Program-made: the position numbers and the translations under genes
Notes under the pieces: model-generated
What the model was told of the DNA's origin: nothing
Databases searched by the model: none
Seen by the model: the letters and a program-made list of their open reading frames with translations, nothing else
Shown: positions 47,001 to 51,869 of the stretch, piece by piece
How the letters are laid out: each line of letters opens with the position of its first letter
Position numbering within the stretch: position 1 is the first letter of the stretch
Source of the DNA: Chaetoderma sp. LZ-2023a
Lineage: Eukaryota; Mollusca; Caudofoveata; Chaetodermatida; Chaetodermatidae
Direction of reading: 5' to 3'
Length of the DNA: 64,000 bases
Assembly: GCA_034401795.1 (NCBI GenBank)
Contig: CM067370.1
Span: 55,119,380 to 55,183,379 of the forward strand

Positions 47001-50000
47001 GCAACAGTTTCTATTAAAATTAATTTTAACAACTTAGCTATATGTTTGGTTTGAAGACTAGAATTTGAGATACTGATAATTCAGTGATGAGCAAGTTAGC
47101 CCGTAACCATTTAACACCTAAGCCGGCCAAAACACCTGCAATGAGTTTCAGAAATGTGCATTGGCAGGCCAATGGAAGACTATTTTTGAAAATTTACCAC
47201 TGGAGTGGCTAATTGGATAACTGAGCCAATAATTCCAGTGTTAAATTTTCAAAAAAAATCTCTCGCTCTCTGAATTGACAAAATAAAGATCTGATAAATG
47301 TTATGAACTTTAATACATTATTGAATTAACTCAATTCTCCCTGACCAGTGACCAATTAAGCCTTTTATCCTATGTGAGCTTTGTACCTCCTTTATTTAAT
47401 CAAAGCTGTTGATCTTGAACTTATTTCATTCTGCATCCCCTGGAAATGGGTTTTCATCTCTATGAAATCATGCCATCTTTAAAATCATACAAACATCAAG
47501 ATGTTAGCAATAGTGTTCAGTAAAGTAATAACTATCATCTGCATGGAATGAAATGTGTAAAGAAAGCAGTACATTACAAGATAATTGCCCTGTATTTATA
47601 CCCTCCTACATAACAAAGGAATCATTGAGCAACCCCCTCTGTGAAATGTCTCGGCTTTTAAAACACAGACACCTAGACTAGAGGTGTTATTCAAACTCTA
47701 CATAGATGTGCACAGTATTCTCACTCAGCACTGTACTATGCCCATTGTATTCTAATGCTTTTTAATGCAAACATTTAAATAGCAAGGTTTACATATACCT
47801 GTATCTATAATAATTAGACATGGCATTAACCGTTAGTCATATTCATCTGAAAAAACTGGGCATTAAGTTATACGTAGGTCAAATAAACTAAAAATAAGAT
47901 CTGCTGAATGTTGACTTTTTGGACAATGATTTGACTGAAAGATATAACTACCTATTGGCAACAACAATTTTTATTCTACTTGTTTTAAATATTAACGGGG
48001 AAGCCAACCAAAAATGCCTTCTGCACTGGTCTTGAGGAAGGATTATATGTATGCTAAAAGACTATTTTTGAAAATTTAAGAGTGGAATGACTGACTCCAT
48101 AACTGAGCCAGTCATTGGATTGTTAAATTAAAAAAATTAGTCTTCTCTTATCCTCCAAATGGACATTTGCTAATGATAAATATAGTTTTTCTTGGCCACT
48201 AAATGGTTAAAATATAACAATGTTGATCTCAAGTAAATACTGGTATGGAATTGGAATTGGACTTGGAATTTATCACATGGAATTGGAATTTAACTTTTCT
48301 GGGTGGAATTGGAATTGATAAAATTAATTTATGTGGAAACGGAATTGGAATTGATAAAATGAATTGAGGTGGAATTGGAATTGATAAAATGGAATTGACC
48401 CCATCCCTGGTTCTTGCGGGCTACAAGGAATGGTGACTGGCATCTCTATTTGGCCACACTCGAAAGGCTTTGTGCTCTTTTTTTCTCACGATCACTTGAA
48501 ATATGCGAGACATATTCCAGAGTACCTATCCCGAATGCAGAAGCTCGAGTTCACGGAACCAGATATATGGAATGAGTTCATTAATGGAGCATTCACGGTG
48601 AATACTAGCAACACAGTAGCATTCACAAGAATAAGTGTTGACCAGGCGATGGAGCACTTGAATAAATGGGTTAAGGGGCATGGTGGAATATGTGGCATAA
48701 TTTCCATGCCTGCAACACTACTCAAGTTCTGCCTCACTGCCCCAGAATTGTCACAAATCTCAAAGGAGATGGACCGTTTAGCAGAAGTATCACCACCAAC
48801 AACAGGCGTGCATCATGGTTTATTCACATATAAGGTAAACTACCAAGAAGACTGTATTCTCCGTCTCAAAGCAATTCTAGCGAAATGTAATATTCTTCAC
48901 GGGTAAAGGAATGGAGGGACGTTCAAGTACAATGTTCAAATTGATAGCAAATAAGGTTATACCACTGAACGTCTAGGTGGCAATCCTCAATACAGAGAAG
49001 TTTGACTTAAAAGCATTCAAGTCATTTGTAGTAGAGACTAAAATGTGACCAAAACATGTGGTCAAAGATGACGAAGCTAAACCAGTTGTCATGGAACTCT
49101 GCTGGCAAAGATCTAACTGTGAAATCAGGGAGTGAAGTTCTGCCCCTCAAGACAACATCTCTCTTTGCCCAACTTCTTGTAATAGCAAGATCATCAAGAG
49201 AAAGAGTAGACCTTGAAGAAGTGATAGGTTCGCATGAACTATCATATACAAATAAAGTTCTCCTTCAGCCTGATGGATCTATTCATCCAACAACTGACAA
49301 GAGTAAGATGATAGCACTTCTAGAAAGTCTTGTGATTCCTGATGAGGATGCGGTAACAAAGCATCCAAATGAACGCTTAGAGATGGAACTACATATACCG
49401 ATATTAAAATCGTGTTTCATAATTAATGGAATGGCAGTTGTCCAGGAACTTATGTCAGTTAAGAACTTTAGGGATTGTAGGGAACTCGGTACATCCTATG
49501 TGCAGATTATAAAAAATAGGGGCTATGGCTATGAGCAGGTTCGCGTCATATTTGATAATTATACCATAAGTACATCACGGAAAGAAGCTACACGAGAACG
49601 AAGAAAAGGTACAACAAAAGCAGCAAAGGTGTATATCGTGAACAAGCGGCCCAAGCGCTTGTGGCACTCACCTGGACCATTAACATTTGAACCATTTGCA
49701 TTTAAATAGATATGATGGATAATTTTCGGAAAATCCAAGATGGCCACCCCAAAAATTTACCAATCAAAATTCTGAATAGAAATTCTAGTCTACCTTGATA
49801 GGGTCACTCTAGCCAAATTTGTTTGAAATATGTCAAGCAACTAAGGAGAAGCAGTGTTTTGACAATTTCCGGTAAATTTTTAATAAAGTATAGGATTTTC
49901 ACCCAAAATATCTACGAATCAAAATTCTCAATGCAGGTTCCATAACCTATGACCATAGGATGCTTTCAGCCAAATTTTATTGGAATCGGTCAAAAGGGTA

Positions 50001-51708
50001 AGGAGAAGAAGCAATTTGACAATTCTCGGTGGATTTTTAATAAAATCTAGGATTTTCACTCAAAATATTTACGCAAACAAAATTCTGAATGGAAGTTCTA
50101 GATCCTATGACCATAGGATTCTTTCAGCCCAATTTGGTTGAAATCGGTCAAAATTCTAAGAAGAAGCAATTTGACAATTTCCGGTAAATTTTTAATAAAA
50201 TCTAAGTTTTTCACACAAAATATTTACGAATCAAAATTCTGAATAGAGGTTCTATAACCTATGACCATAGGATGCTTTCAGCCAAATTTGATTGAAATCA
50301 AATGTTCCGCCAGTTGAAACCTGATCAGGGTGTTGAAAACTTGCCACCAACTGCAGGTGCCTGGAGGGAGCATATTCGGCGTGCACATCTGCAAGCAAAT
50401 ATATGGCGACAGGATCTCACTCTGGAACCTTTAAGGCTCAATCCAAGTTAGGCTGGTCAAATGTTGACAGTCATTTAACACCGGTGATGTCGGCAGCTCC
50501 ACCTGCACCAGTCTCCATTCTGCAATTGGTGAGATGTGGCTGCGGCGGAGCTGGCAGAGATTCAGTCACTTTGTGTTCAAGGTGTTCTTGTATATTAGCC
50601 AGTGTAGTGTGTACAGAACCCTTGCAACTGTGAAGGTGATACAGATAGATGTTGCAATAATGAATCACCCACAATTGGAAATGACATTCTAAATCCCTGA
50701 CTACCAGTCATGATATCATCTTGCGATTTGACTTGTAGCTGTTCATAGGGCATAGATAGTTTTCCTACCTACGTAGTTCATAGGGTTGTGTGTATTTGTG
50801 GAATTTTTTGTTAGATTTTTGGCAAATGTGCCTGAACCACGATAAATATAGCAAAAGAGTATATTGAAAAAAAAAATTTGTTGGCAGCCATTTTGAAATC
50901 CAAGATGGCTACAATTCTATCAAATTTTTAACGGCATTATCTAAATCCTTGGCCCCAAAAACCTAGGTTTAGCCACTAAAATTATGTGCATAGCCAGGCT
51001 TAATAAGCGAGATGCTGACAAAAATAGTTTGAGTGGTGGCCATTTTGAAATCCAAGATGGCGGCTATGAAGGTTAATGAAAAAAATGGCAAAAATGAAAT
51101 TTTTTTATCTTTGTACTATTTAGAGTGGCTTAAGCCTATTTGCCAAAAATCCAGCAAAAAATTCCACAAATATACACAAGCCTATGGACTACATGTTCTA
51201 AGTACTGCAATCATTATAATTCACCTTTCCAGAGTATCCATCTATCAATCTAATGTCATATGACATCATAATCAGCTAAGCGGCATGTAGGATGATGTCA
51301 TAATCATTGTCATAAATGATCCTATATGGCCCGTCTTTAACTCTTAATAGTCTGACACGTCCGAATTGTATGTCTCTACTATTCAATAAACATGCTGATC
51401 AATACTTTGAAATTAATTTGACTGGATGCCGTTGCTGGGACACCCAGTCAAATTAGTTCCAAAATCTTCAATAGCTTACCTGTAGAGTTTTCTGGAAATT
51501 GATAGTCAGGCAGTTCAGAGATCGACCAATCCCAACATGAGCGAGGTGTGGGTGAAGCTTAGCTAGAGATGGGCGGGGGGGCATAGCTAAAAATGGAAAG
51601 TTCCATTATATAGGTACCTGAATATGTGTCATTATTCCCTGAAGTGAAGCTGTTATCAAAGTAATTTGTTATCTTACTGCCACTGATCTTCGCAGTGCTG
51701 GCTGCCAT
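21077..51708 (-). CDS. KMT5A: KMT5A/SETD8 histone H4K20 monomethyltransferase
   Basis: Nuclear SET-domain enzyme that monomethylates histone H4 lysine 20 using S-adenosylmethionine, with roles in chromosome condensation and replication control. The coding sequence joins exons 51708-51618, 44709-44262, 34468-34381, 33651-33592, 31031-30838 and 21290-21077, all with AG/GT boundaries and compatible phases, giving about 364 residues, close to the vertebrate length. Seen in the sequence: a PIP-like motif GSKITNYF at residues 10-17; an acidic then basic low-complexity linker in exon 2; a second motif NKLVTDYFPVRR at 188-199, resembling the PCNA-dependent degron of vertebrate KMT5A; and a SET domain from GRGVIATK (about 237) through GCYMYYF, NHS (309-311) and LLYDYGDR (Tyr 346 and 348) to the HPW tail. 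No premature stop or frameshift is apparent. The start ATG has an A at -3 and G at +4, but its frame is open back to the acceptor at 51731, so a further upstream coding exon is possible. The introns hold two DIRS elements and a broken unknown-family gene. Confidence 0.93.
21591..22692. mobile_element. TIR element in KMT5A intron 5, GC-richer core
   Basis: Left end 'gctaccgtatttcgtttaat' (21588-21607) is matched in inverse by 'attaagcgaaatatggtagc' (22676-22695), with further inverted matches 'gaagcctaggcttc'/'gcataggct'. The interior at 21950-22170 is CpG-richer than its surroundings and contains the palindrome TCTCGCGAGA (22095 region). No transposase frame is visible; a non-autonomous DNA transposon is the likely reading. 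Confidence 0.65.
22808..22990. mobile_element. MITE-A copy
   Basis: Palindromic: 'tgtccatttgcagacaagaa...actggttc' faces 'gagccagtcattccag...ctcttggtctgtcaatggaca', ending 'gagtgttaaagggctaa'. Confidence 0.8.
22991..23904. other. Intron sequence, no element recognised
   Basis: Part of KMT5A intron 5. Nothing recognisable apart from AT-rich unique-looking sequence. Confidence 0.4.
23905..24210. mobile_element. MITE-A copy plus adjoining arm
   Basis: Contains 'aaccctttaacactcatatc', 'gtccatttgcagaccaagag', 'actggttcgataaccgagcc' and the complementary arm to about 24205. A preceding piece at 23912-23950 ('ttttctcatagaaaatgtcc') repeats the other arm, so two copies may be nested. Confidence 0.7.
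24410..24675 (-). mobile_element. MITE-C copy flanking the decayed DIRS (left)
   Basis: Contains 'ctatgccacacccactttt', 'ttttgaaactaatttaactc', 'ggctgttgctgcca', 'aaaattcatcaatgacata'. A closely similar stretch lies just beyond the other end of the DIRS (30537-30735), so the DIRS is flanked by ~200-bp direct repeats. Confidence 0.65.
24738..24932. repeat. Inverted terminal repeat, left (decayed DIRS)
   Basis: Pairs with 30307-30498; shared blocks include 'cttgctaaatcaattatctg', 'aggctactggttgagtccca' and 'agactggcaccagtctatgc'. Confidence 0.92.
24979..25117. repeat. Internal complementary region (decayed DIRS)
   Basis: The first half (to about 25043) is the complement of the element's left end ('aacccgcaagggg'); the second half ('ttgttattacaccacaaaaa') is the complement of its right end. 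Their junction records the circularised ends of the element. Confidence 0.88.
25560..26380 (-). pseudogene. Tyrosine recombinase remnant of decayed DIRS
   Basis: Frames broken by stops match the recombinase of the 34.68-kb element: EIHALSAEKERFIVSGDGL (26100-26160), LAGRHFEPIYSTSSKL upstream, and a C-terminal block DEIMQVAGGKCEYTFTSFC near 25650-25720. In that last block the position of the catalytic tyrosine pair (YY in the other element) reads FC, and box I has lost its arginines. It cannot be active. Confidence 0.8.
26353..26830 (-). pseudogene. RNase H-distal remnant of decayed DIRS
   Basis: Readable blocks include CPLVELFAASLNAQIFSFMS and DSQALGVDALSQ, aligning to KPIVDLFATKENAQIMTYVS and DALAISW in the 34.68-kb element. 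Two overlapping frames carry the homology, so there is at least one frameshift. Confidence 0.75.
27000..27951 (+). pseudogene. Unidentified plus-strand broken ORF, Pro-rich tail
   Basis: On the strand opposite to the DIRS genes, fragments in two frames read as one protein: CGKPKPHSKSMGVLI, KSCARDLHELWESY, then YINGCLAARLADKLHLNNS, MPRGRNLKDFNKFIDSYIYS, INNFIFVLTHDIVLEIP, HITTVISLDLQRFRKHFDRK, and finally a proline-rich frame to 27951 with two runs of C. I do not recognise the family. Composition and the long conserved-looking segments suggest a decayed real coding sequence and not chance. It sits where the DIRS reverse transcriptase should be, so it was inserted or captured there. Confidence 0.5.
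28640..29540 (-). repeat. CCGGAA-dense array, probable decayed gag
   Basis: About two dozen CCGGAA or CCGGAT hexamers occur in 900 bp (for example near 28680, 28790, 28858, 29056, 29075, 29170, 29261, 29378), many extended to ACCGGAAGT or AACCGGAAACGGAAG. On the minus strand they encode repeats such as PVSGS, TSVPVTSGL and ASGL. The position between the right ITR and the rest of the element fits the DIRS gag, whose counterpart at 39.1-41.2 kb is also Gly/Ser/Pro-rich. The tandem-like motif is much denser than in that counterpart. Confidence 0.7.
29541..30306. other. Decayed DIRS 5' part, no readable frame
   Basis: Short minus-strand frame at 29451-29672 (ending in VPVPL) is probably gag. Beyond about 29780 I see no coding sequence before the right ITR. 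Confidence 0.45.
30307..30498. repeat. Inverted terminal repeat, right (decayed DIRS)
   Basis: Complement of 24738-24932 with few mismatches ('gcatagactggtgccagtct', 'cataaaaatcttattctgat'). Confidence 0.92.
30537..30790 (-). mobile_element. MITE-C copy flanking the decayed DIRS (right)
   Basis: Direct repeat of 24410-24675: 'ccgaatctaaatttcaagg', 'ttttgaaactaatttaactc', 'ggatttattaaatt', 'aattcatcactgacataca'. It ends close to the donor of KMT5A exon 5. Confidence 0.65.
30838..31031 (-). CDS. KMT5A: KMT5A coding exon 5 (SET domain, N half)
   Basis: 194 bp, 64 codons plus two bases: VVDIEEKGRGVIATK, FVIEYAGDLI, GCYMYYF. These are the N-terminal SET motifs (G-x-G-V and the EY-x-G-D/E-L strand). 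The acceptor is 'attttatcttag' and the donor GTGAGT. It splices in phase 2 to form Cys 294 across the junction. Confidence 0.95.
31727..31922. mobile_element. MITE-B copy 2, TTAA flanks
   Basis: 196 bp bounded by TTAA on both sides (31723-31726, 31923-31926). The interior has an imperfect palindrome around 'caagccaccaataactttt', with 'gctaaatattttgata' facing 'ttttcaaaatatttagc'. Same family as 20227-20406. Confidence 0.78.
32005..32050. repeat. (TA)n microsatellite
   Basis: About 46 bp of TA repeats preceded by a fragment with 'tcaaatacaaatactt' that resembles the subterminal repeats at 61.9 kb. Confidence 0.95.
32081..32303. mobile_element. MITE-A full copy, TTAA flanks
   Basis: 223 bp, starting CCCTTTAACACGC and ending GAGGTTAAAGGG, with TTAA at 32077-32080 and 32304-32307. 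The two halves are complementary: 'tgttcatttgcagatgaaga' against 'cttcatctgcaaatggacat', and 'ccagtcattccagtggtaaa' against its inverse. CCC termini at TTAA are typical of piggyBac-type elements, so I infer that superfamily. Confidence 0.88.
32310..33300. other. Intron sequence, no element recognised
   Basis: Part of KMT5A intron 4. No homology to a protein and no match to other repeats in the window. Confidence 0.4.
33301..33545 (+). mobile_element. SINE copy 3
   Basis: Starts TGCCCTGTAGGTGGGGCTT and ends in a longer (GAA)n tail. It lies in KMT5A intron 4, antisense to the gene, 46 bp from the exon 4 donor. Flanks give only a weak target duplication (ctgat on both sides), so the insertion may be older than the other two. 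Confidence 0.87.
33592..33651 (-). CDS. KMT5A: KMT5A coding exon 4
   Basis: A 60-bp phase-0 exon encoding 20 residues (VEKEKYIEGAILNNREEGLK), equivalent to the helix just before the SET domain. The acceptor is 'ctttgacag' and the donor GTATTT. A SINE lies 46 bp beyond its donor, and the MITE-C hairpin lies about 320 bp upstream. Confidence 0.9.
33850..34240 (-). mobile_element. MITE-C copy with near-perfect 95-bp hairpin
   Basis: The core 33976-34070 is an almost perfect hairpin: GCTGTTGAATATTTTGAAAC ... GCTGTTGCTGCC, three-base loop, then GGCAGCAACAGC ... GTTTCAAAATATTCAACAGC. Flanks contain 'tagctatgatccacccacac' and 'gatgtcatcctacacgccgc', shared with the other copies. It lies in the 729-bp KMT5A intron 3. 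Confidence 0.85.
34381..34468 (-). CDS. KMT5A: KMT5A coding exon 3 (PIP degron)
   Basis: 88 bp, residues 180-209, containing NKLVTDYFPVRRSDRKCK, which matches the VTDYFPVRRSxRK block of KMT5A proteins. The acceptor is 'gtcattacag' and the donor GTAACT. A nearly complete DIRS retrotransposon ends 213 bp upstream in the preceding intron. Confidence 0.92.
34719..34876. repeat. Inverted terminal repeat, left (DIRS)
   Basis: 158 bp, complement of 42180-42336; includes the palindromic stretch GGGAACCGGGTACCCGGCTC and, on the minus strand, a splice-donor-like ATGGTGAGT (34723-34731). Confidence 0.95.
34931..35031. repeat. Internal complementary region (DIRS)
   Basis: 34931-34986 is the complement of the left end of the element (34682-34737) and 34987-35031 the complement of its right end (42305-42349). 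The junction between 34986 and 34987 is therefore a copy of the joined ends, as needed for rolling/circular DIRS replication. Confidence 0.95.
35534..36590 (-). pseudogene. DIRS tyrosine recombinase, one internal TAG
   Basis: Lambda-integrase-type recombinase that integrates the circular DNA form. From about 36590 the frame reads FSRQAADFIAAARRRSTFKSY and NRFANWCEEKGID (SAM-like N-terminal domain), then the catalytic domain: box I arginine in ASSARRRSEIHAL, HNVRG (H-x-x-R), WH in AVAQWHCESS, and the nucleophile region FTDYYMRD. The C-terminus is ALAVLKR followed by a stop at 35534. A single in-frame TAG at 35984-35986 separates the box I part from the rest, both sides staying in the same frame, so this is a point nonsense change and not a frameshift. 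The start overlaps the end of the reverse transcriptase frame. All catalytic residues are otherwise present. Confidence 0.92.
36376..38964 (-). CDS. DIRS reverse transcriptase-RNase H polyprotein
   Basis: Copies the element RNA into DNA. Reverse transcriptase motifs: GAIKPANRNTPGFYSNMFLV, WRPILNLRPLN, VSIDLKDAYFHIPM (first catalytic Asp), VLPFGLSTAPRVFT, and YIDDWLLKA (Y-x-D-D) near residue 207. RNase H follows the gap: VYTDASLEGWGA (D), NLLEMMAVELAL (E), IRSDNSTVV (D), ADALSRR (D), a complete D-E-D-D set. After it comes the DIRS-typical segment KPIVDLFATKENAQ ... DALAISW. The open frame is 862 residues with 166 unknown residues from the N gap at 37662-38161. DLEEGRVY occurs on both sides of the gap, so the true protein is probably shorter. 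The frame overlaps the recombinase frame at its 3' end. Confidence 0.93.
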   Translation of the reverse strand: MVGGRLMRFVEAWRGVTSDSLVLGWLSQGYMPEWWDFPPQNLSLAPVWTPVPREPDKLEAVQKEVSGLLLKGAIKPANRNTPGFYSNMFLVPKSTGGWRPILNLRPLNWFIHTPRLQMETPRSVMAGLRKGMWCVSIDLKDAYFHIPMNRSWHRFLRFAFQNQVWEFTVLPFGLSTAPRVFTRVVLAVTAFLRKENVALHTYIDDWLLKADSAARLNVDTALTLKLLSDLGWIVNEEKSELTPTQHFIYLGMRFDLEEGRVYNTRVMXXXXXXXXXXXXXXXXXXXXXXXXXXXXXXXXXXXXXXXXXXXXXXXXXXXXXXXXXXXXXXXXXXXXXXXXXXXXXXXXXXXXXXXXXXXXXXXXXXXXXXXXXXXXXXXXXXXXXXXXXXXXXXXXXXXXXXXXXXXXXXXXXXXXXXXXXXXXXXXXXXXXXXXXDLEEGRVYLSEPRVVSLLAILRSFRVGNHIQARRFLQMLGMMVSMEQVIPYATLMRRPIQLYLMSLWKQRTEPLSKLVPVLEPIISHLLWWKQRQNLLIGVSLHLPHPQLSVYTDASLEGWGACLGEHQVSGTWTLPESQLHINLLEMMAVELALEAFLPMIRGKVILIRSDNSTVVSYINHQGGTRSPTQCIRVWHLIQWCRNYSVVLKAAHIPGRLNILADALSRRQRILPTEWSLNPPVLRRIFEHWGKPIVDLFATKENAQIMTYVSPIPDPNAVDTDALAISWRGMHAYAYPPTILLPKVLVKVREEPCLVLLIAPYWPSRAWFTDLLDLLVENPVQLPEIPNIISQAKGRFLHERPEMFKLTAWMLSNNVPRRKAFLDRLLISSRLREGGQPSSHITTRLTDLQTGVKKRVLIPFNPLFSK
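37662..38161. other. Assembly gap of exactly 500 N, flanked by duplicate
   Basis: Both edges carry the same sequence, 'gtaaaccctgccctcctcg' and following bases to 'aggtcga' (37637-37661 and 38178-38202). This is the mark of two contig ends that overlap but were not merged, so the gap may hold no real sequence. Confidence 0.85.
39141..41262 (-). pseudogene. DIRS gag-like protein, frame broken at C7
   Basis: Putative structural RNA-binding protein of the element. The N-terminal part is in the frame ending at 40702 and is open from a stop just upstream of 41260: SCDDCHKFV ... VCFRGALCNIDHRCNVCAVW is a Cys/His cluster that looks zinc-binding, followed by VKFLAQKDLAG and PPAWFGPAMQGFLHSVLPTL. Downstream, the frame 39141-41165 continues with GAVSYGPLAVPSGFGQMGSV, an acidic Ser tract (SSSDGSSESEDEEAEEE), a long middle domain (RIQSVGLDPRFIDLLDAIYS) and a basic Lys-Gly tail (GKGKGKGKGKASKGRQKGPK). 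The switch between frames falls at or near a seven-C run (40911-40917 on the plus strand), so either a real indel or a sequence error breaks it. No in-frame ATG precedes the Cys cluster, so the true start is unclear. Confidence 0.8.
42180..42336. repeat. Inverted terminal repeat, right (DIRS)
   Basis: Complement of 34719-34876 with a handful of differences; continues outward to GATCGAAGGAGAAT at 42349. Confidence 0.95.
42520..43640 (+). repeat. Degenerate ~170-bp tandem array
   Basis: Four or so units each with 'gatgcaatgatngtatagat', 'taaagttttantgngattgg', 'ccattgaaaaacttnaac', 'tacctaattcttgttgc'. An unrelated piece at 42750-42990 ('tcttgaccaaacttgggtgg') separates the first unit from the rest. 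Lies in KMT5A intron 2 beside the DIRS. Confidence 0.75.
43641..43915. other. Intron sequence, nothing recognised
   Basis: Part of KMT5A intron 2 with no recognisable element. Confidence 0.4.
43917..44014. repeat. MITE-C-type hairpin
   Basis: 'gttgaatattttgagattac...tgactggaaactgttactgc' faces 'gcagcaacagcttccagtca...aatttcaaaatattcaatat'. Same core as 33976-34070 but without the flanking blocks. Confidence 0.82.
44262..44709 (-). CDS. KMT5A: KMT5A coding exon 2
   Basis: 448 bp, residues 31-180: a disordered linker with LPTPESSPVKPE (SP/TP sites), an acidic run (DTNDDDDDVIIIEE) and a basic tract (SRRGRGGKKRRGRKTKT). The acceptor is 'ccaaatacag' and the donor GTACGT. A second GT four bases downstream would put a stop in the next exon, so phase decides for the first. 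Confidence 0.85.
44824..45320. mobile_element. MITE with CCCTTT...AAAGGG ends
   Basis: Begins CCCTTTCATGCC after TTGA and ends GCAGCAAAGGG before TTAA. Inside is an inverted pair, 'agactgtaacggcccagacc' (44964) and 'ggcctgggccgttaaagtct' (45252). No coding sequence. Lies in KMT5A intron 1. Confidence 0.65.
45560..45950 (+). repeat. Degenerate ~100-bp repeat, 3-4 units
   Basis: Units share 'cagncatcctatgaagtttnaaa', 'cgatcctctaaac', 'tggagttattnttc', 'tggccatattgaactttgga'. The 100-residue open frame at 45467 is a translation of this repeat. Confidence 0.65.
46535..48409. mobile_element. Non-autonomous hAT-type element, 8-bp TSD
   Basis: 1875 bp flanked by perfect 8-bp direct repeats GTTCTTGC (46527-46534 and 48410-48417). 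Termini are CAGGGTTGGGGCCAATTCC and its inverse GGAATTGACCCCATCCCTG. Both subterminal regions are packed with GGAATTGGAATTGATAAA-type repeats facing each other. No transposase frame is present; the middle contains two nested MITE-A copies (about 47112-47285 and 48000-48210). The 8-bp TSD and CAGGG ends place it in hAT (established feature of that superfamily). It interrupts copy B of the unknown family. Confidence 0.9.
49643..50290 (+). repeat. Array element inserted in copy B (4 units)
   Basis: Starts with 'gcggcccaagcgcttgtggc', 'actcacctgg', 'tttgaaccatttgcatttaa', then four ~125-130-bp units sharing 'atcaaaattctgaat', 'cctatgaccataggat', 'ttcagccaaatttgattgaa', 'gacaatttccggtaaatttt'. The same starting block and unit type recur at 53219-53885. 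The last ~22 codons of the open frame ending at 49709 belong to this element and not to the protein family. Confidence 0.78.
50755..51205. mobile_element. Inverted-repeat element, ~450 bp
   Basis: 'gttcatagggttgtgtgtat...gtggaattttttg...ttttggcaaatgtgcctga' at 50775-50835 faces its complement at about 51130-51205 ('tatttgccaaaaatccagc', 'aaaaattccacaaatataca', 'caagcctatggact'). The inner part holds two copies of 'gccattttgaaatccaagat'. No coding. Confidence 0.65.
51240..51605 (+). mobile_element. MITE-C full-length copy beside KMT5A exon 1
   Basis: Blocks in order: 'aatgtcatatgacatcataa', 'agcggcatgtaggatgatgt', 'gtctttaactcttaatagtc', 'ttgtatgtctctactattca', hairpin 51400-51475, 'gttttctggaaattgatagt', 'agctagagatgggcgggg'. 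Ends about 13 bp from the donor of exon 1. Confidence 0.8.
51618..51708 (-). CDS. KMT5A: KMT5A coding exon 1
   Basis: Encodes 30 residues plus one base, starting MAASTAKISGSKITNYF. The acceptor (tgcctttcag) ends at 51731, leaving 22 bases of 5' exon sequence before the ATG, and the donor GTACCT follows 51618. The exon ends in phase 1; the G joins AA of the next exon to make Glu 31. The SKITNYF segment aligns in style with the N-terminal PIP-like motif of vertebrate KMT5A. Confidence 0.8.
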
Positions 51709-51869
51709 TTCGTTAAAGTTCGATACCGTGCTGAAAGGCAAAGGACAAAAAAATTACAAAAACAATAATTTAAACACTGGTACAACGTATATCTCACTAA
51801 CTAGAGTTAACGTCAGTCCCGCGCAATAGGGCAATTCTGCGCTAACATGGACATGAGTAATGATTTCTT

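Larger units (their letters stand above)
45975..50720 (+). pseudogene. Copy B of the unknown protein family, multiply broken
   Basis: Pieces in order: 45975-46487 (PGFHIAICALRCLCQTTEGSGLDG ... LRPEHLD nearby, LFKHFLVFGWMLFF, ITLKALQLSAKTL); then a hAT-type insertion; 48417-48903 (FFSHDHLKYARHIPEYLSRM, DIWNEFINGAFTVNTSNT, VDQAMEHLNKWVKGHGGI, LTAPELSQISKEM); 49056-49640 (KLNQLSWNSAGKDLTVKSG, SLFAQLLVIARSSRERVDLE, VQIIKNRGYGYEQVRVIFDN); then an array insertion; and a C-terminal piece from 50300 (NLPPTAGAWREHIRRAHLQA) to a Cys-rich end (LVRCGCGG ... CSRCSCILASVVCTEP). It is the same family as copy A at 7.6-11.8 kb but better preserved. Function unknown: a long multi-domain protein with a Cys-rich tail, usually annotated as uncharacterized. 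Frameshifts, stops and two insertions show it is dead. It lies antisense in KMT5A intron 1. Confidence 0.75.

Noticed and set aside
21077-51708. KMT5A as a processed retrocopy or pseudogene
   Set aside because: Six separate exons with good splice sites, conserved phases and no stop or frameshift.
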